Assembly: GCA_033439295.1 (NCBI GenBank)
Contig: JAVTLE010000023.1
Location: forward strand, 3,136,530-3,200,529
Length of the DNA stretch: 64,000 nucleotides
From: Deuterostichococcus epilithicus
Taxonomy: Eukaryota; Chlorophyta; Trebouxiophyceae; Prasiolales; Stichococcaceae
Reading direction: 5' to 3'
In this document: in pieces, positions 11,001 through 21,343 of the stretch
How the letters are laid out: each line of letters starts with the position of its first letter
How positions within the stretch are numbered: position 1 is the stretch's first letter
Program-made: the position numbers and the translations under genes
Notes under the pieces: generated by a model
The model's database searches: none
Seen by the model: the letters and a program-made list of their open reading frames with translations, nothing else
Told to the model about the DNA's origin: nothing

Positions 11001-14000
11001 ATGGGCGCGCGTTCACCCGCCGGCATCCTGCTCGTGGGGCCTCCAGGCACGGCGTTTTGCATCTCTGTTGCTGCAGTTTCTGCAATTGGCAGATGACTGA
11101 GAGATGAGCGGGCTGCTCTGTGTTGCCACGTCTTCGGCCTCCCGCTCTGCCGAACCTGCGTCCGCCGCTTGCACGGCCAGCGGACCCCATGCAGGGCCTC
11201 CAACACCCGCATCCGAGAGCCGCGCACCCGAGAGCCGCGCTGCATCCATTCTGGCCGTGCTGCGCGTCCGACCTCACAACTCGTGCGGCCCCCGCGCGCA
11301 GGCACCGGCAAGACGCTGCTGGCCAAGGCCATCGCGGGAGAGAGCGGCGTGCCCTTTTTCTCCGCCAGCGGCTCCGAGTTCATGGAAATTTTCGTGGGCG
11401 TCGGCGCCGCGCGCGTGCGGGACACCTTCCGCAAGGCCCGCAAAGCGGTGAGCCAAGACTCGCGCGCCAAGAAAGCGGATGTATTGTTTGTATTGCATAT
11501 CTAGTGTTTAGTGGTCGGATGTTTAGCCAAGGAATGCTGGTCTTGTTGGCAGACACTCTTGTGGTTGCAGCGTGTGTGGCGTGCCGGCTTCCGCGCAGCC
11601 GTCACGCTGCTGGTGCCATCGAGCGCATTTCGGCATGACGCCATGCATGCTCGTCTATCATGAAGTGTGAGATGGTCATGGCCCTCCCACTGCCGCGAGC
11701 AGGCGCCATGCATCCTGTTCATCGACGAATTCGACGGCCTGGGCAAGCAGCGCAGCAGCAGCGTCGGCGGCGACGACGAGTCAGTGCACACCATCAACCA
11801 GCTGCTCACAGGTGCGAGCCTCGCGGCGCCGTTGCGCACAGGTTCGGGTGTGCCTCGAACCCTTGAACGACAGCGCAGGGGACCATGGGACACCATGGCG
11901 GGTCCAGCCGCTGGAGTGGTCTCAGTAGGCCATGGCATCCAAGGCGGGTGTTGAGAGATCGACCAGTGGGTCAGGACACCGCTTAGTCAGAGCCCACGAT
12001 CCAAGCAGGTGCTGTGAGCAGCTGTATCATGTCCCGGCAGGGAGCTGACATGTACTCCTGCGACCGCCTGCTGAGACGCGCTGCTTCGAGGAAAACAACA
12101 AAGGTGTATTATTATTAGCCCGGCTGCAAGAATGCGGTCGCGATGCAGTTTATTTACATTTACCTGGGGTGTGCTTGCGTGTGCAGAGATGGACGGCTTC
12201 GAGGACAACACGGGGGTGGTGGTCATGGCGGCCACCAACCGGCCGGCGGCGCTGGACAATGCGCTCACGCGGCCGGGCCGCTTCGACCGCATCATCTCCA
12301 TGCCGCTGCCCAACCTGGAGGTGGGTATTCAGATGTCAGGGTTAGGTTTCAGGGTTAGATCATCGGTCGTTTCGGGGTCCAGCTAGTGCTGGCGCAATGC
12401 GTGTCTTCCTGGCCTGGATGTGGCGCCCCTCCAGTCCGAATGAGCATGCTGGAGGCGTGACGCGAACGGGGCAACATGCTGCCCTCCTGCTGCCGACCGC
12501 TTTTGATTGGGCCACCGACCAGTCATGCTGCAGAGCTGGGCACCGCCTGGTCCAATCCGCGGGTCTGGCCTCCATGCGGCGCATTCTCAGTCGCGAATGC
12601 ATCATCAACCAGCTCGGCCGAGGGGTTCAGTCAGAGACCATGCGGTCGGTGCTGTGCGTGGCCTGTGCTGCAGCCGGCGCTGGCGGGATCCTCAATATAC
12701 CCAGGTTGGTCCCGGCCGCCTTGAGCACTCCAGGCGTCTCACGTCAGCTCCGTGGCGCCGCAGGGGCGGAAGGAGATATATGCGGTGCACGCGCGCGACA
12801 AGAAGCTGGCGCCCGGTGTCACCTTTGAGCGCATCGCGCGCGCGACGGCGGGCTACACCGGGGCGGACATCATGAACCTCATGAACCAGGCCGCCATCCT
12901 GACCGTCCGCGCGGTGCGCTGCGGAGATGCGCTCGTGAATAGAGTGCAGAGTGCTGCGCCGCGGCTGGCCAGAACGGCTCGAGGAAAAGCTACTGCACCA
13001 CAGCTGCAGCGGGACTGGCACAGCAACAAAAGGGCATGCACCTGGTCAGCTGCGTGCAGCAGCGCGCATCGATGGCAGCCGCGCATGCTTCCGGACACGA
13101 AGGAGGCATCCACCATCGCCAGTCCTTCCGCCTACCCCATTCGATGCATCTGCTGCAGGGCCGGGAGGAGATCCAGGAGGACGACCTGTTCACCGCGCTG
13201 GAGAAGATCCAGACGGAGCGGCTGGGCGGCGCGGTGGACAACAGCCAGAGCGACGAGGCTGAGGCGCCGCCGCAGCTGCGCCGCAACATCGCCGTGTACG
13301 AGGCCGCGCGCGCGCTGCTGGGGTCCATCACCCCCGACTTTGACGAGATCTCCAAGGTGCGAACCCTGAGTACAGTTCGAGAGTACGTTTCAAGAGTGCG
13401 TACCGAGTGAGACCTCCCACGGCGCGGGGCGCCGGTTGGGCTGGTTTCGATACGGCAACAACTCCCTCGACAGCCTGACCATGTGTTGTCGGCTCTGGCA
13501 TGCACCATCGGGGAAGCATGTCTCCTCAGCACATCCACAGGCTCAGCTCGGCTCCAGACTTCTCGACAACGATGAGGATGACGCTGGACCGGTGCCCGCC
13601 CAAGACCGTTGACCTAGCGAACCCTGAAGCAGACCCTCAAACGTTGTGCGGGTGGTTGCAGGTGGTGGCGTGCCCAAACGGCCTGGCGGTCGGGCACACC
13701 TACTTCATCCCCAGCGAGGAGCACCTGGAATCTGGCGTCACCACCCGCGGCTTCATGGAGGCCAAGCTCGTCATCTGCCTCGCGGGCCGGTGCGCTTTTG
13801 CACATTTCCCCCTTCTTCACATCTTCTCCAGTTTGATGTCCCCCACCCGCGGCTCCGTGGAGGACAAGTTGGTCATCTGCCTCGCCGGCGGGTTCGCATC
13901 TGCTTCCTTTTCACCTCCTTCGTATCTTCTTCGGTGTGATGACCCCCACCCACGGCTCCTGGAGCCCAAACTCGTCACCTGCCTCGCCGGCTGCTGCACT

Positions 14001-16291
14001 GCACCAGCTGTCGCTGAGCTCTCCCAAGAGGAGGGCCTGCAGGTGTCCAGGAGGTATGTGTTGCGAAAGTTCTAGGCAGTGGTCCACCGAGCAGCTTGCA
14101 ACACACTGACACTGCGGACCCACTCCCGGCCCTGCGCCATGCCGTGGCGCCGTGCAGCACAGACATTGCGCAAAGTGCGCGTGAGCCCGCGGCAGCGGGC
14201 CTGAACCTGCTGAAGGCGGCCCTGGCGCCCTGTCGACCTCGGCAGCTTTTTGTATGAGAAAGAGACACACGGCGCGCCTCTGCAGGGTGTCCGAGCGCCT
14301 GGTGCCGGGTGGCGCCGACGTGAGCGCCCTGGGCGGTCCCACTAAACCCCCAAAACCCTCAACCCCTTCAAACAATTGGTTCCACCGCAGGGTGTCGGAG
14401 CGCCTGGTGCTGGGGGACGCCAACGTGAGCACCACGGGCGGCGGCGACCTGGAGGCGGCCAACCGGCTGGCGCGGGAGATGGTGTACCGCTGCGGCTTTT
14501 CGGCCAAGTTGGGCCCCGTCAGCCTCATGGACCAGGAGGAGGTCTTCCTCAACCGCACCAGGTACTCGCGGCGCACTCTTTCATCCTTCTGTCACCGTTC
14601 GCTGCCGTGTGTGTGTGTGTGTGTGTGTGTGTCCATCTCGCACCAGGAGGAGGTCTTCGTCAACCGCACCAGGTAGGCGCAGCGCTGCAGCGCACTTTCG
14701 TATCCTTCTTCCACCATGTGCTACCGTGTGCGTGCCCATCCTGCACCAGGATGAGGCGCTCCTCAACCACACGGCACTTGCGGCGCACCCTTCTGCCCTT
14801 CTCTCCCTGTTCGCTGTCGTGTGTGTGCCCGGCGTGCACCGAGAGGGGGTCGTCATCACGCGCGCCCGGTGGGCGCAGACCTCCTGCCCACACTTCCCAC
14901 ACCTTGTCTGCCCATGCGTGCCACGAGCCAGCCTGCTCCAGGCTCGCAGCACCTCTCACCTTCCACTTTCCACGCAACCCTGAGTGCATTGCCTCGCTGC
15001 TCCCTGGCACGCAGGACTCTGTACCGCTTTGTGCGCTTGCAGCAGCAGTGCTGAGCCGCCCGCCAGCAGTGCCCGCTGCACCTGATGGCTTGCACAGCTA
15101 GTTCCCCCCAGGTTTCAGCGTTTCGTTATGTAGTGGTCTCAGGGATGCTGTGCGCTGCTCGGCCGTGGAGGCAGCCCCCGTCGTGTGCACTCGCGCCTGC
15201 AGTTGTGCGTCGAATGCGCTGTGTCGTCCATGACCGCAGGTCCCGGGCGGTGGCCAACATCTCGACAGACCTGGCGCGCGTCGCGCAGTCCGAGATCGAG
15301 CAGGTTCGCAGCAGCTCACCCTCTGCACCTCGTTCGGGTCGCGCCCGTCTGCAACGACGATGACGTGCAAGGGCGCTGTAGCCGGTGGTGTCAGCCGGCA
15401 GCCTGCTGTCGCCTCATGGGTGGCTCGGCTCTGTCGACCTCCAGCCGATGTCTCGAAGCGTCGTTAAGCTCGCCCACGAGTGCCGCGTGCCTGGGGCGGC
15501 ATTCCATCTGGGCGGGTGTCCCCCCCTGCTTTGATAAGCACTCGGAATTATGGGAATTCTCTTTTTTTGCGCAGCTGCTGGACGCCGCGGAGGCAAAGGC
15601 CTACTACGGCCTCGCCAAGAACTACGCGGCCCTGGAGGCGCTGACGGACGCGCTCATTGAGCGGGAGACGCTGTCGGGCCCCGAGCTGCGGGAGGTGGTC
15701 TTTGGCGCCGGCGCCACGCCCTTCGAGTCGCCCTACCTGGACGGCTTTGGCTGGGCCGAGGCGACCGGGGAGCTGCTGTTCCCCGGCAGCGGCGCCGCCG
15801 ATGGAGACGCCGAGCCCGAGGCGCAGGTGCGGTGCTGTGCGTGTCGAACACGCCCCTGCTCAGCGCGGGCTCACGCTGAGCAGGCTGCAGGCCGTCGAAC
15901 GCCTGAGCAGGCATGAGACGCTTCCTGGGGCAGGCAGAGCTGGGGCGCAGGCAGGCGTGCGTCTCAGAGCGTCGCTGCTGCCGGCGGCAGCCTTCCAGCG
16001 CCAACCCTCGTGCTCCCTCATGTCAGCTGCCCGTCCCTCTGTTCCGAATCTCAGTGTCATGCTTCATCCCCGAGCATGTGGTGATCATGGGAGCCTGCTG
16101 CGGTGGTGCAGGATGCAAATGGCAACGGCAGCGGCGCGGCAGCGGACGGCAACGGCAATGGCTCGTCGCCGGCCGATTTTGACGAGTTCGAGGACGCGGG
16201 CACAGAGCCGCTGTGGAAGCAGTGGCACCCCAAGAATCCATACGAGGTCCGGGTGGACATGCCGGAGCTGCTCAGCCCGGAGCTGCAGTGA
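8010..16291 (+). CDS. FtsHi-type AAA+ protein (FtsH-like, protease motif lost)
   Basis: Eighteen exons: 8010-8407, 8576-8883, 9155-9249, 9444-9530, 9806-9955, 10285-10400, 10666-10741, 10941-11046, 11302-11447, 11703-11811, 12187-12320, 12764-12913, 13159-13356, 13662-13789, 14391-14561, 15240-15303, 15575-15826, 16112-16291. They read 955 residues without a break. Order: transit peptide, hydrophobic segment ([16 protein letters not shown]), second membrane helix ([19 protein letters not shown]), AAA+ domain (Walker A GPPGTGKT, Walker [11 protein letters not shown], second region [20 protein letters not shown]), then an M41-like domain. The zinc site HExxH is replaced by YEAAR ([11 protein letters not shown]), so it cannot be an active metalloprotease. 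In plants and Chlamydomonas, FtsHi proteins form a Ycf2-associated ATPase motor of plastid protein import; assignment to that complex is inferred. Intron 11047-11301 has a GC donor. The introns after exons 14 and 15 hold tandem junction copies. Confidence 0.9.
10121..10160 (+). other. G-rich tract with G-quadruplex potential
   Basis: At least five runs of three or more G separated by 1-3 bases lie inside the FtsHi intron 9956-10284. The position is intronic and function is unknown. Confidence 0.5.
13743..13994 (+). repeat. Tandem repeat, three copies, about 102-bp unit, straddling a 5' splice site
   Basis: Units begin near 13743, 13845 and 13948. Each has about 50 bases like the 3' end of FtsHi exon 14 (peptides [24 protein letters not shown]) followed by intron-like pyrimidine-rich sequence. 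Copy 1 is the exon itself. The frame stays open through all copies, to 14075. Confidence 0.85.
14279..14444 (+). repeat. Duplicated 3' splice junction of FtsHi exon 15
   Basis: A copy of the acceptor plus about 50 exon bases (GCAGGGTGTCCGAGCGCCTG and onward) lies about 106 bases upstream of the acceptor used in the frame-consistent model (ending at 14390). The upstream copy encodes [17 protein letters not shown]; the used copy encodes [17 protein letters not shown]. Confidence 0.85.
14528..14930 (+). repeat. Four-copy tandem repeat straddling the 5' splice site of FtsHi exon 15
   Basis: Units of roughly 90-112 bases start near 14531, 14643, 14748 and 14839. Copy 1 is the true exon end (EEVFLNRTR, donor at 14562). 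Copy 2 repeats EEVFVNRTR with an intact donor at 14673. Copies 3 and 4 are more decayed. A (GT)13 microsatellite at 14607-14632 lies in the first unit. Confidence 0.88.
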
Positions 16292-16804
16292 ATGCTGCGG
16301 GTGGACTTGTGGCTGTGAAAATCATCTGCTGCGATCGCGGGGCGCACGGTCCAGCGGCCAGCGGCTGCGGCGGGCTGGCAGGGGGTTGTCACACCTGTAC
16401 CTAGGTACGTGCAGAGTCACCCAGCCGAGGACATTTGCAATGCGCCGCCTTGGGTCCTGCTCCGATGCATCATGTGCTCAATGACAATTTGCCAGCTGCT
16501 GTGCAAGTGAACTGGCGGCTCCCACCCGGTAGCTGTCCTTATGCTAGGTGGAGCGCTAGCTGTATTGGAGACCTGGGCCGTGAATGCGATTGGGTACAAG
16601 ACATGCGCATTCAACATTTTACCCAGGCGTGCAAGTGCTCACGCATAGAATGAAAGTACGGTTTGGCGCCCTCACATCGCGACTGACATTTGTTGCAACA
16701 AATGGTACAAGCCTACCCTCGAGGAACACGGCAGAAGCTCACTGGGCTACAGTACCGGCTGTGCATGTTGCTTTCTACCATTCTGTCTGCTTGCCAGACA
16801 CGGA
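16292..16804. other. Convergent 3' intergenic region
   Basis: This lies between the FtsHi stop (+) and the PDI stop (-). No additional coding exon or RNA gene was recognised. Confidence 0.6.
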
Positions 16805-17963
16805 TCAGGCCGTGGACTGGGTCATCTTCGCCTTGTGCTCGTCAATGAACTTCTTGAAGGACTTGAAGTCACGCGCGCCTGCGCCGACACCAGGATGTGC
16901 GCTTCACCGAGCGTCATGTACAGGCATTGAGCACAGCCAAAGTGTCGGCCATCGCGGTGCGGTATTGATGTGCACGGGCAACGCCCAGAGCAAAGATATG
17001 CATGTCACGCGTCACGTTGAGGGGAGGGGCACCATGCAAGCACAGCCGCAGACACATGATAGTGGCTGCGGTACGGAAGAGGGACAAGGTGAGCGCCCTG
17101 TCCGCTGAGCACCGACAGTCACAGAGGAGCAGAGTCTCACCCTCGTAGTTGGTCAGCTGGCCCTTGCGGATCACCTTGATGGTTGGGTATCCTCGCACCT
17201 GGGTGTGGCAACGACAGCATAATGAGCTTCAGTTCTCAGATCTGAGACGGTCCTCTCAGTCCATATCAGCAGCACCGTCAGCTGGGAGACAGTGCAGGAG
17301 CATGTTCCGCTTTGCAGTGCTGCGAACACAAGACAGCCCTTGATAAATGTTGAGACGTGTACAAACCTGCAAACACGATGGGGTTCCAAGGTATCAGCAT
17401 TCCAAGCAGGGATTTAACATCATGGAGTTCGGCTTGCGACGCCATCTAGCGCCTACACCGTGCCAAACACCTCCAGATTGTTGCAGGTGTCGCGCTGGAC
17501 GGTGCAGTCCACGTGCGCGATCACGACGTCCGGGTCGGCGGCGTACGCCTCGCCCAGCTCCTTCCATACGGGCGCCAGGCGTTTACAGTGCCCGCACCAC
17601 GGAGCGTACAGCGCCAGGGCGTACAAGCGACCGTCGAGCACCTACGGGCACAGCATGCAGCTGCTGCATGAATGTTACAAGCAGCGCCACATGACCTGTG
17701 CAGGAAATTGACGACACGGGTGCTAGGGTCGTTATGCAGGGAGAACCTTGCGGCTGCTGACCAAAACAGAAATGGGACGCGGCAGTGTGCGTAGTGTCTG
17801 GGCAAATCCTGAAGACTACAGATTATAAGCTGTCATTCATGAGCACCTTCTCCTCAAAGTCCTCCTTCAGTTCCACGAGGTTCTTGTCCTCGAATTTCGT
17901 GCTCGCAGCCGCGCCTGCCAGCAGCGCGGCCAGGCACACAAGCGTCGCAGCAAACCGCGCCAT
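16805..17963 (-). CDS. Single-domain protein disulfide isomerase-like protein
   Basis: Four exons (17963-17847, 17641-17459, 17198-17141, 16878-16805) read 143 residues in frame. An N-terminal signal peptide (MARFAATLVCLAALLAGAAA) precedes one thioredoxin-fold a-type domain with the redox site YAPWCGHCKRLAPVW and the cis-proline motif VRGYPTIKV. The C-terminus ends KAKMTQSTA and lacks KDEL. PDIs form and reshuffle disulfides of secreted proteins in the ER. Typical PDIs have two a domains; this is the short type, so it may be secreted or held in the ER by a partner (inference). At intron 1 the intron start and exon 2 start share the hexamer GTGCTC. It is followed on the same strand, upstream, by PsbP. 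Confidence 0.87.
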
Positions 17964-18578
17964 GGAGTAGAGCTTTGCAGATTGCGAGGGGCGAGGCAAC
18001 GCGCGTGACGAGCTTGTTCGAGTGGTGTGAAAGAGGACGGAGTAGTGAAGGTGTCTGTTTTCAGCGGGGGCTGCAGGGCGCAATGAGTTCTCCGCCAGAG
18101 CATGTGTCACGAACCCTGCGTTATGTGCCAGCTGGATCGGCTCTGAAAGGGCAGCTGCTGGACAAGCCTGCAGCTGGACTGCGCGTCGGAGCATTGTAAT
18201 ATTGGCGAAGGAGCAGGCGAGCAACGATCCCAACACCAGCACTTGAGAGAGTACAACTGAACTTACAACTGGCGTTTATTCTGCTCAGAAATCTGCTAGA
18301 CGGCAGTTTCCAACTGCGCTCTCCTCAAACCGGCAGCAACATCAATGTTCAAAGGGGACACAAACAAATCCCTCCACCCCGGACAGCTGCGGCAAATGCA
18401 CGTGCCACATCAAGAAGTTTTGCGCCATAGCGCAGATGCGCGCAAAGCGACGGGTGGCAGTGCAGGAGCGCCCAAGGATCGGCGCCGCCCCTGCCACGAA
18501 AAACGTCTGGTGCGGTATGTGTACCCGAAGGGGCCTCGACGGCCCCAACGAGCCAGTGCCGCCAACCCTCCGCCGTGC
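17964..18578. other. Intergenic region upstream of the PDI gene and downstream of PsbP
   Basis: These 615 bases lie between the PDI start (-) and the last stop codon of the PsbP exon array (-). They should contain the PDI promoter and the PsbP 3' UTR for the distal exon. No fourth exon copy was found here. Confidence 0.5.
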
Positions 18579-18733
18579 TCACGCCACAGTGAACGAGTTC
18601 CAGGCGCCTTTGGCTTCCTTGTCTGCGCCCTTGAACCACCGCTTGTCGCCGACCTGAACCTTGAGGATGTAGAGGCTGCCGCCGGCCACCGCCGCGGTGA
18701 GCAGGTGGTGCTTCCCACCCTCGGCGTTGTCGG
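18579..18733 (-). other. PSBP: PsbP last exon, copy c (distal, most diverged)
   Basis: Same length and phase. It encodes [20 protein letters not shown], then [17 protein letters not shown], ending in TGA. Amino-acid changes are conservative and the GDKRWFKG core is kept, which suggests it is not drifting freely. Confidence 0.88.
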
Positions 18734-21343
18734 CTGCATCGGAGCGCACGGAACACAGCCGGAAACCGTCAGTAGTAGACCAAAAGAGTCTCTACTTAGG
18801 CAACGGTGAACGAGTTCCAGGCGCCCTTCGCGTCCTTGTCCGCGCCCTTGAACCACCGCTTGTCGCCGACTTGGACCTTGAGGATGTAGAGGTTGCCCCC
18901 CGACACCGCCGCTGTGATGAGCTGGTGGCGGCCGCCCTCGTCGCCGTCGGCTGCGCGGCAGGAAGGGGAACACATGTCAGCGGCGCGACCTTGCGGTGCA
19001 GTCAGCGATACTAGGTCTCTAGAGCTCAGCAACATGAGCTCAATACTTGGGGGTTCAGGAGCGGTGGTAAGGCGCCAGGCTGCTGCAGACCACAAGGGAC
19101 AGCGTCCTTTAAGTTGGTGAATTGAGCGAAGAGGTGGTGGATGCGGCGGCGGCGCGACCCAGGGGTCATTACGTGTGCTCTAGGCCACGGTGAACGAGTT
19201 CCAGGCGCCCTTGGCGTCCTTGTCCGCGCCCTTGAACCACCGCTTGTCCCCGACCTGGACCTTGAGGATGTAGAGGTTGCCCCCCGACACCGTCGCTGAT
19301 ATCAGCTGGTGGCGGCCACCCTCATCACCGTCCGCTACGGGGTGTGCAAGCATCAACCGTCGTGACATGCATCTACGGGAGTTGGCTCCAGGGGGAGAGA
19401 ACGGGTCTCGGCGTCAGCAGATGTCAGCAGTTGATGAAGCTCCGAAGCAGTCGAGGCATGTTCAGTAGAGCAGCGCGGCAGCGACGCCCTGGACAGGTCC
19501 GGGGAGCTTTAAAAATCCGGAGCGGCGAGCATTATTCGACCGACTTGCGGAGAACTTGAACCGGGAGGGAAGGGGGAACATGGAATTGATGACCAGCAGC
19601 TGGCTCCTGGACGCGGAAGCCCTGCTTTATTCGCGCAGGCACAGCCGCAACCGATTCCTCATCTGACTTGCGGCAAACCGCCTGCCAAGCTGCGGCTGCG
19701 GAGTCAAATCGGGTCGCACCTGTGCGGGTGAGGATTTCGTACTTGTAGTACGGCTTGCCCGACTTGTCGGTGGCCTCCTGCACGTCCAGCAGCGCCGCGG
19801 AAGACACCTTGCCGCTCTTGAAGCCGCCCTCCGACTGCGTCTCGCCTGCGCGGCGGGGACATGGTTCAGGGTTTAGAAGAGCGTCATCGCATGCGTTCGG
19901 CCAAGTAACACAGACGTGCGCCCAGCCTTCGCCAGCGCCCTCTTGTACGCAACGAGCGAGAGCGCCGGGTTGCGGTGCCGGTTGTCCATTTTGCAGCAGT
20001 TGAAGCACTGCATCTAAGATCATGCGCCCGCCGCAGGATGCATCACCCGATTCTGACGTCCTGAGCGGTTGGGAGGCTACTTGGAGGACACATCCTTTCA
20101 AAGGCCCCCCTACCTGTGAAGACCTGCTTGCCGAGCAGGAAGTTGAACTCGTTCAGGAACTTCTCAGGTGAGCCGTAGCCGGAGATGGAGCTCTTGTCCG
20201 TCTTCTGGGCAATGACCACCAGGTTGGTCACCGCGTCACCGTTGTCCTCGTACCTGCGCGCGCACGGCATCATACACTTGATGTAGTTGTCAGGTCCCGG
20301 CCAGTGTGCCCATGATGCCCACGAGCTTGCGAGCGGGTGCTCATGACCACATCAGCGCTTTCGCAAAGTGGTGCTCAAGATGCTGCGATGCAGCCAGTCG
20401 TCACAATGGCAGTGATACGCCGACAGGTCGGCAGGGGATGTGACTGATCACATACCGCCCCTTTGCACAGCGCTTGGCAAGCAGGATGCCGCTGCCAACA
20501 GGCCTCCTGGCAGCTCTTGCTGCCAAAGTACCTTTCCCAGAAATGTCGCAAGGAGAACAGATGGAGGGGTACCTGAGGGCTGTGCCAGGGAAGTCCTTCT
20601 CCTTCGAAGGGTTCCACTTCGATGGCAGCAGCAGGGCGTAGCCCTCGCCGGCGTACGGCACAAAGCCTGCGGAGCCAGGGCGTCACCGGGGTCAGTGTGC
20701 CGCGGGTTACAAAAGCGGATATGCACCAGTCTAGCGGCCATTAATCTGCCAGCAGACACGCAGGCTGTGCTGACGGTGCATGTTGCATGCTGTCCCTTGG
20801 GATGCGCAGCTGGAAGCAGGACACCCACCAGCCTTGTTGCTCTGCTTCCCGAAAATGTTGGCTGACTCGCCGTAGGCGGCCTGCGACGGGTCGGCGCGCG
20901 TCACCAGGGCGGCGCCGGCTGCCAGGAGACCCAGAGCCGAGCGGCGGGTGGTCTGCAGGCAGCGAGATCACTGTTAATTCCGGTGCAATGTGTCAGCAGC
21001 CCCGGACCGCTGAACACCCCGGCATGCAATCCCTGCATGCTATCAGCCACCAGTTGCCGGCAGGCTGCCAGCCATTCGACCACCGGATAGGTGTCCCGAA
21101 TGAAGTGCGCAACTCCCATCGAACCAAGACCCACTGGCACCGCGGCATCAATTGCTGCGCACTGACGCCCGCTGCACACGCGACTCCAGGTGGATGCTCT
21201 GCGGCCGAGAGCTGTACCTCCTGCTGCTGTGCGCGCACAACGACGGGGCAGCGCGCGGCCGATGTGGCGGCAGAGCGAGCCTTCAGCTCGGACGTCTGGC
21301 CCAGCATCGGGCTCCGCAGGTTGGCCTTCATGGACAGCGCCAT
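18579..21343 (-). CDS. PSBP: PsbP, oxygen-evolving enhancer protein 2, with three alternative last exons
   Basis: Exons 21343-21218, 20952-20829, 20666-20573, 20253-20114, 19845-19720 and a last exon present three times (19334-19180, 18950-18796, 18733-18579). With any copy the protein is 254 residues. It starts with a stromal transit peptide ([12 protein letters not shown]), then a twin-arginine lumen signal ([20 protein letters not shown]). The mature PsbP fold includes [49 protein letters not shown] and [16 protein letters not shown]. PsbP is a lumenal extrinsic subunit of photosystem II that keeps calcium and chloride at the oxygen-evolving cluster. The length fits the family (about 245-265). 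The three last exons are equal in length (155 bases), phase and acceptor, so each can complete the same reading frame. Confidence 0.95.
18796..18950 (-). other. PSBP: PsbP last exon, copy b (middle)
   Basis: Same length and phase as copy a. It encodes [16 protein letters not shown] and the same [17 protein letters not shown] tail, ending in TAA. It differs from copy a at two residues. Confidence 0.88.
19180..19334 (-). other. PSBP: PsbP last exon, copy a (proximal)
   Basis: This copy encodes [16 protein letters not shown], then [17 protein letters not shown] and NSFTVA with a TAG stop. Its acceptor TAG precedes 19334 and it enters in phase 1 after exon 5. Confidence 0.9.

Noticed and set aside
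13743-14930. Regularly spaced repeats that could suggest a CRISPR array or minisatellite
   Set aside because: The units carry coding text of the adjacent exons and splice sites, and the genome is eukaryotic. They are exon-junction duplications.
18579-19334. Extra PsbP last exons as separate truncated PsbP genes
   Set aside because: No upstream PsbP exons lie between the copies (spacers of 229 and 62 bases), so they are exon duplications within one gene.
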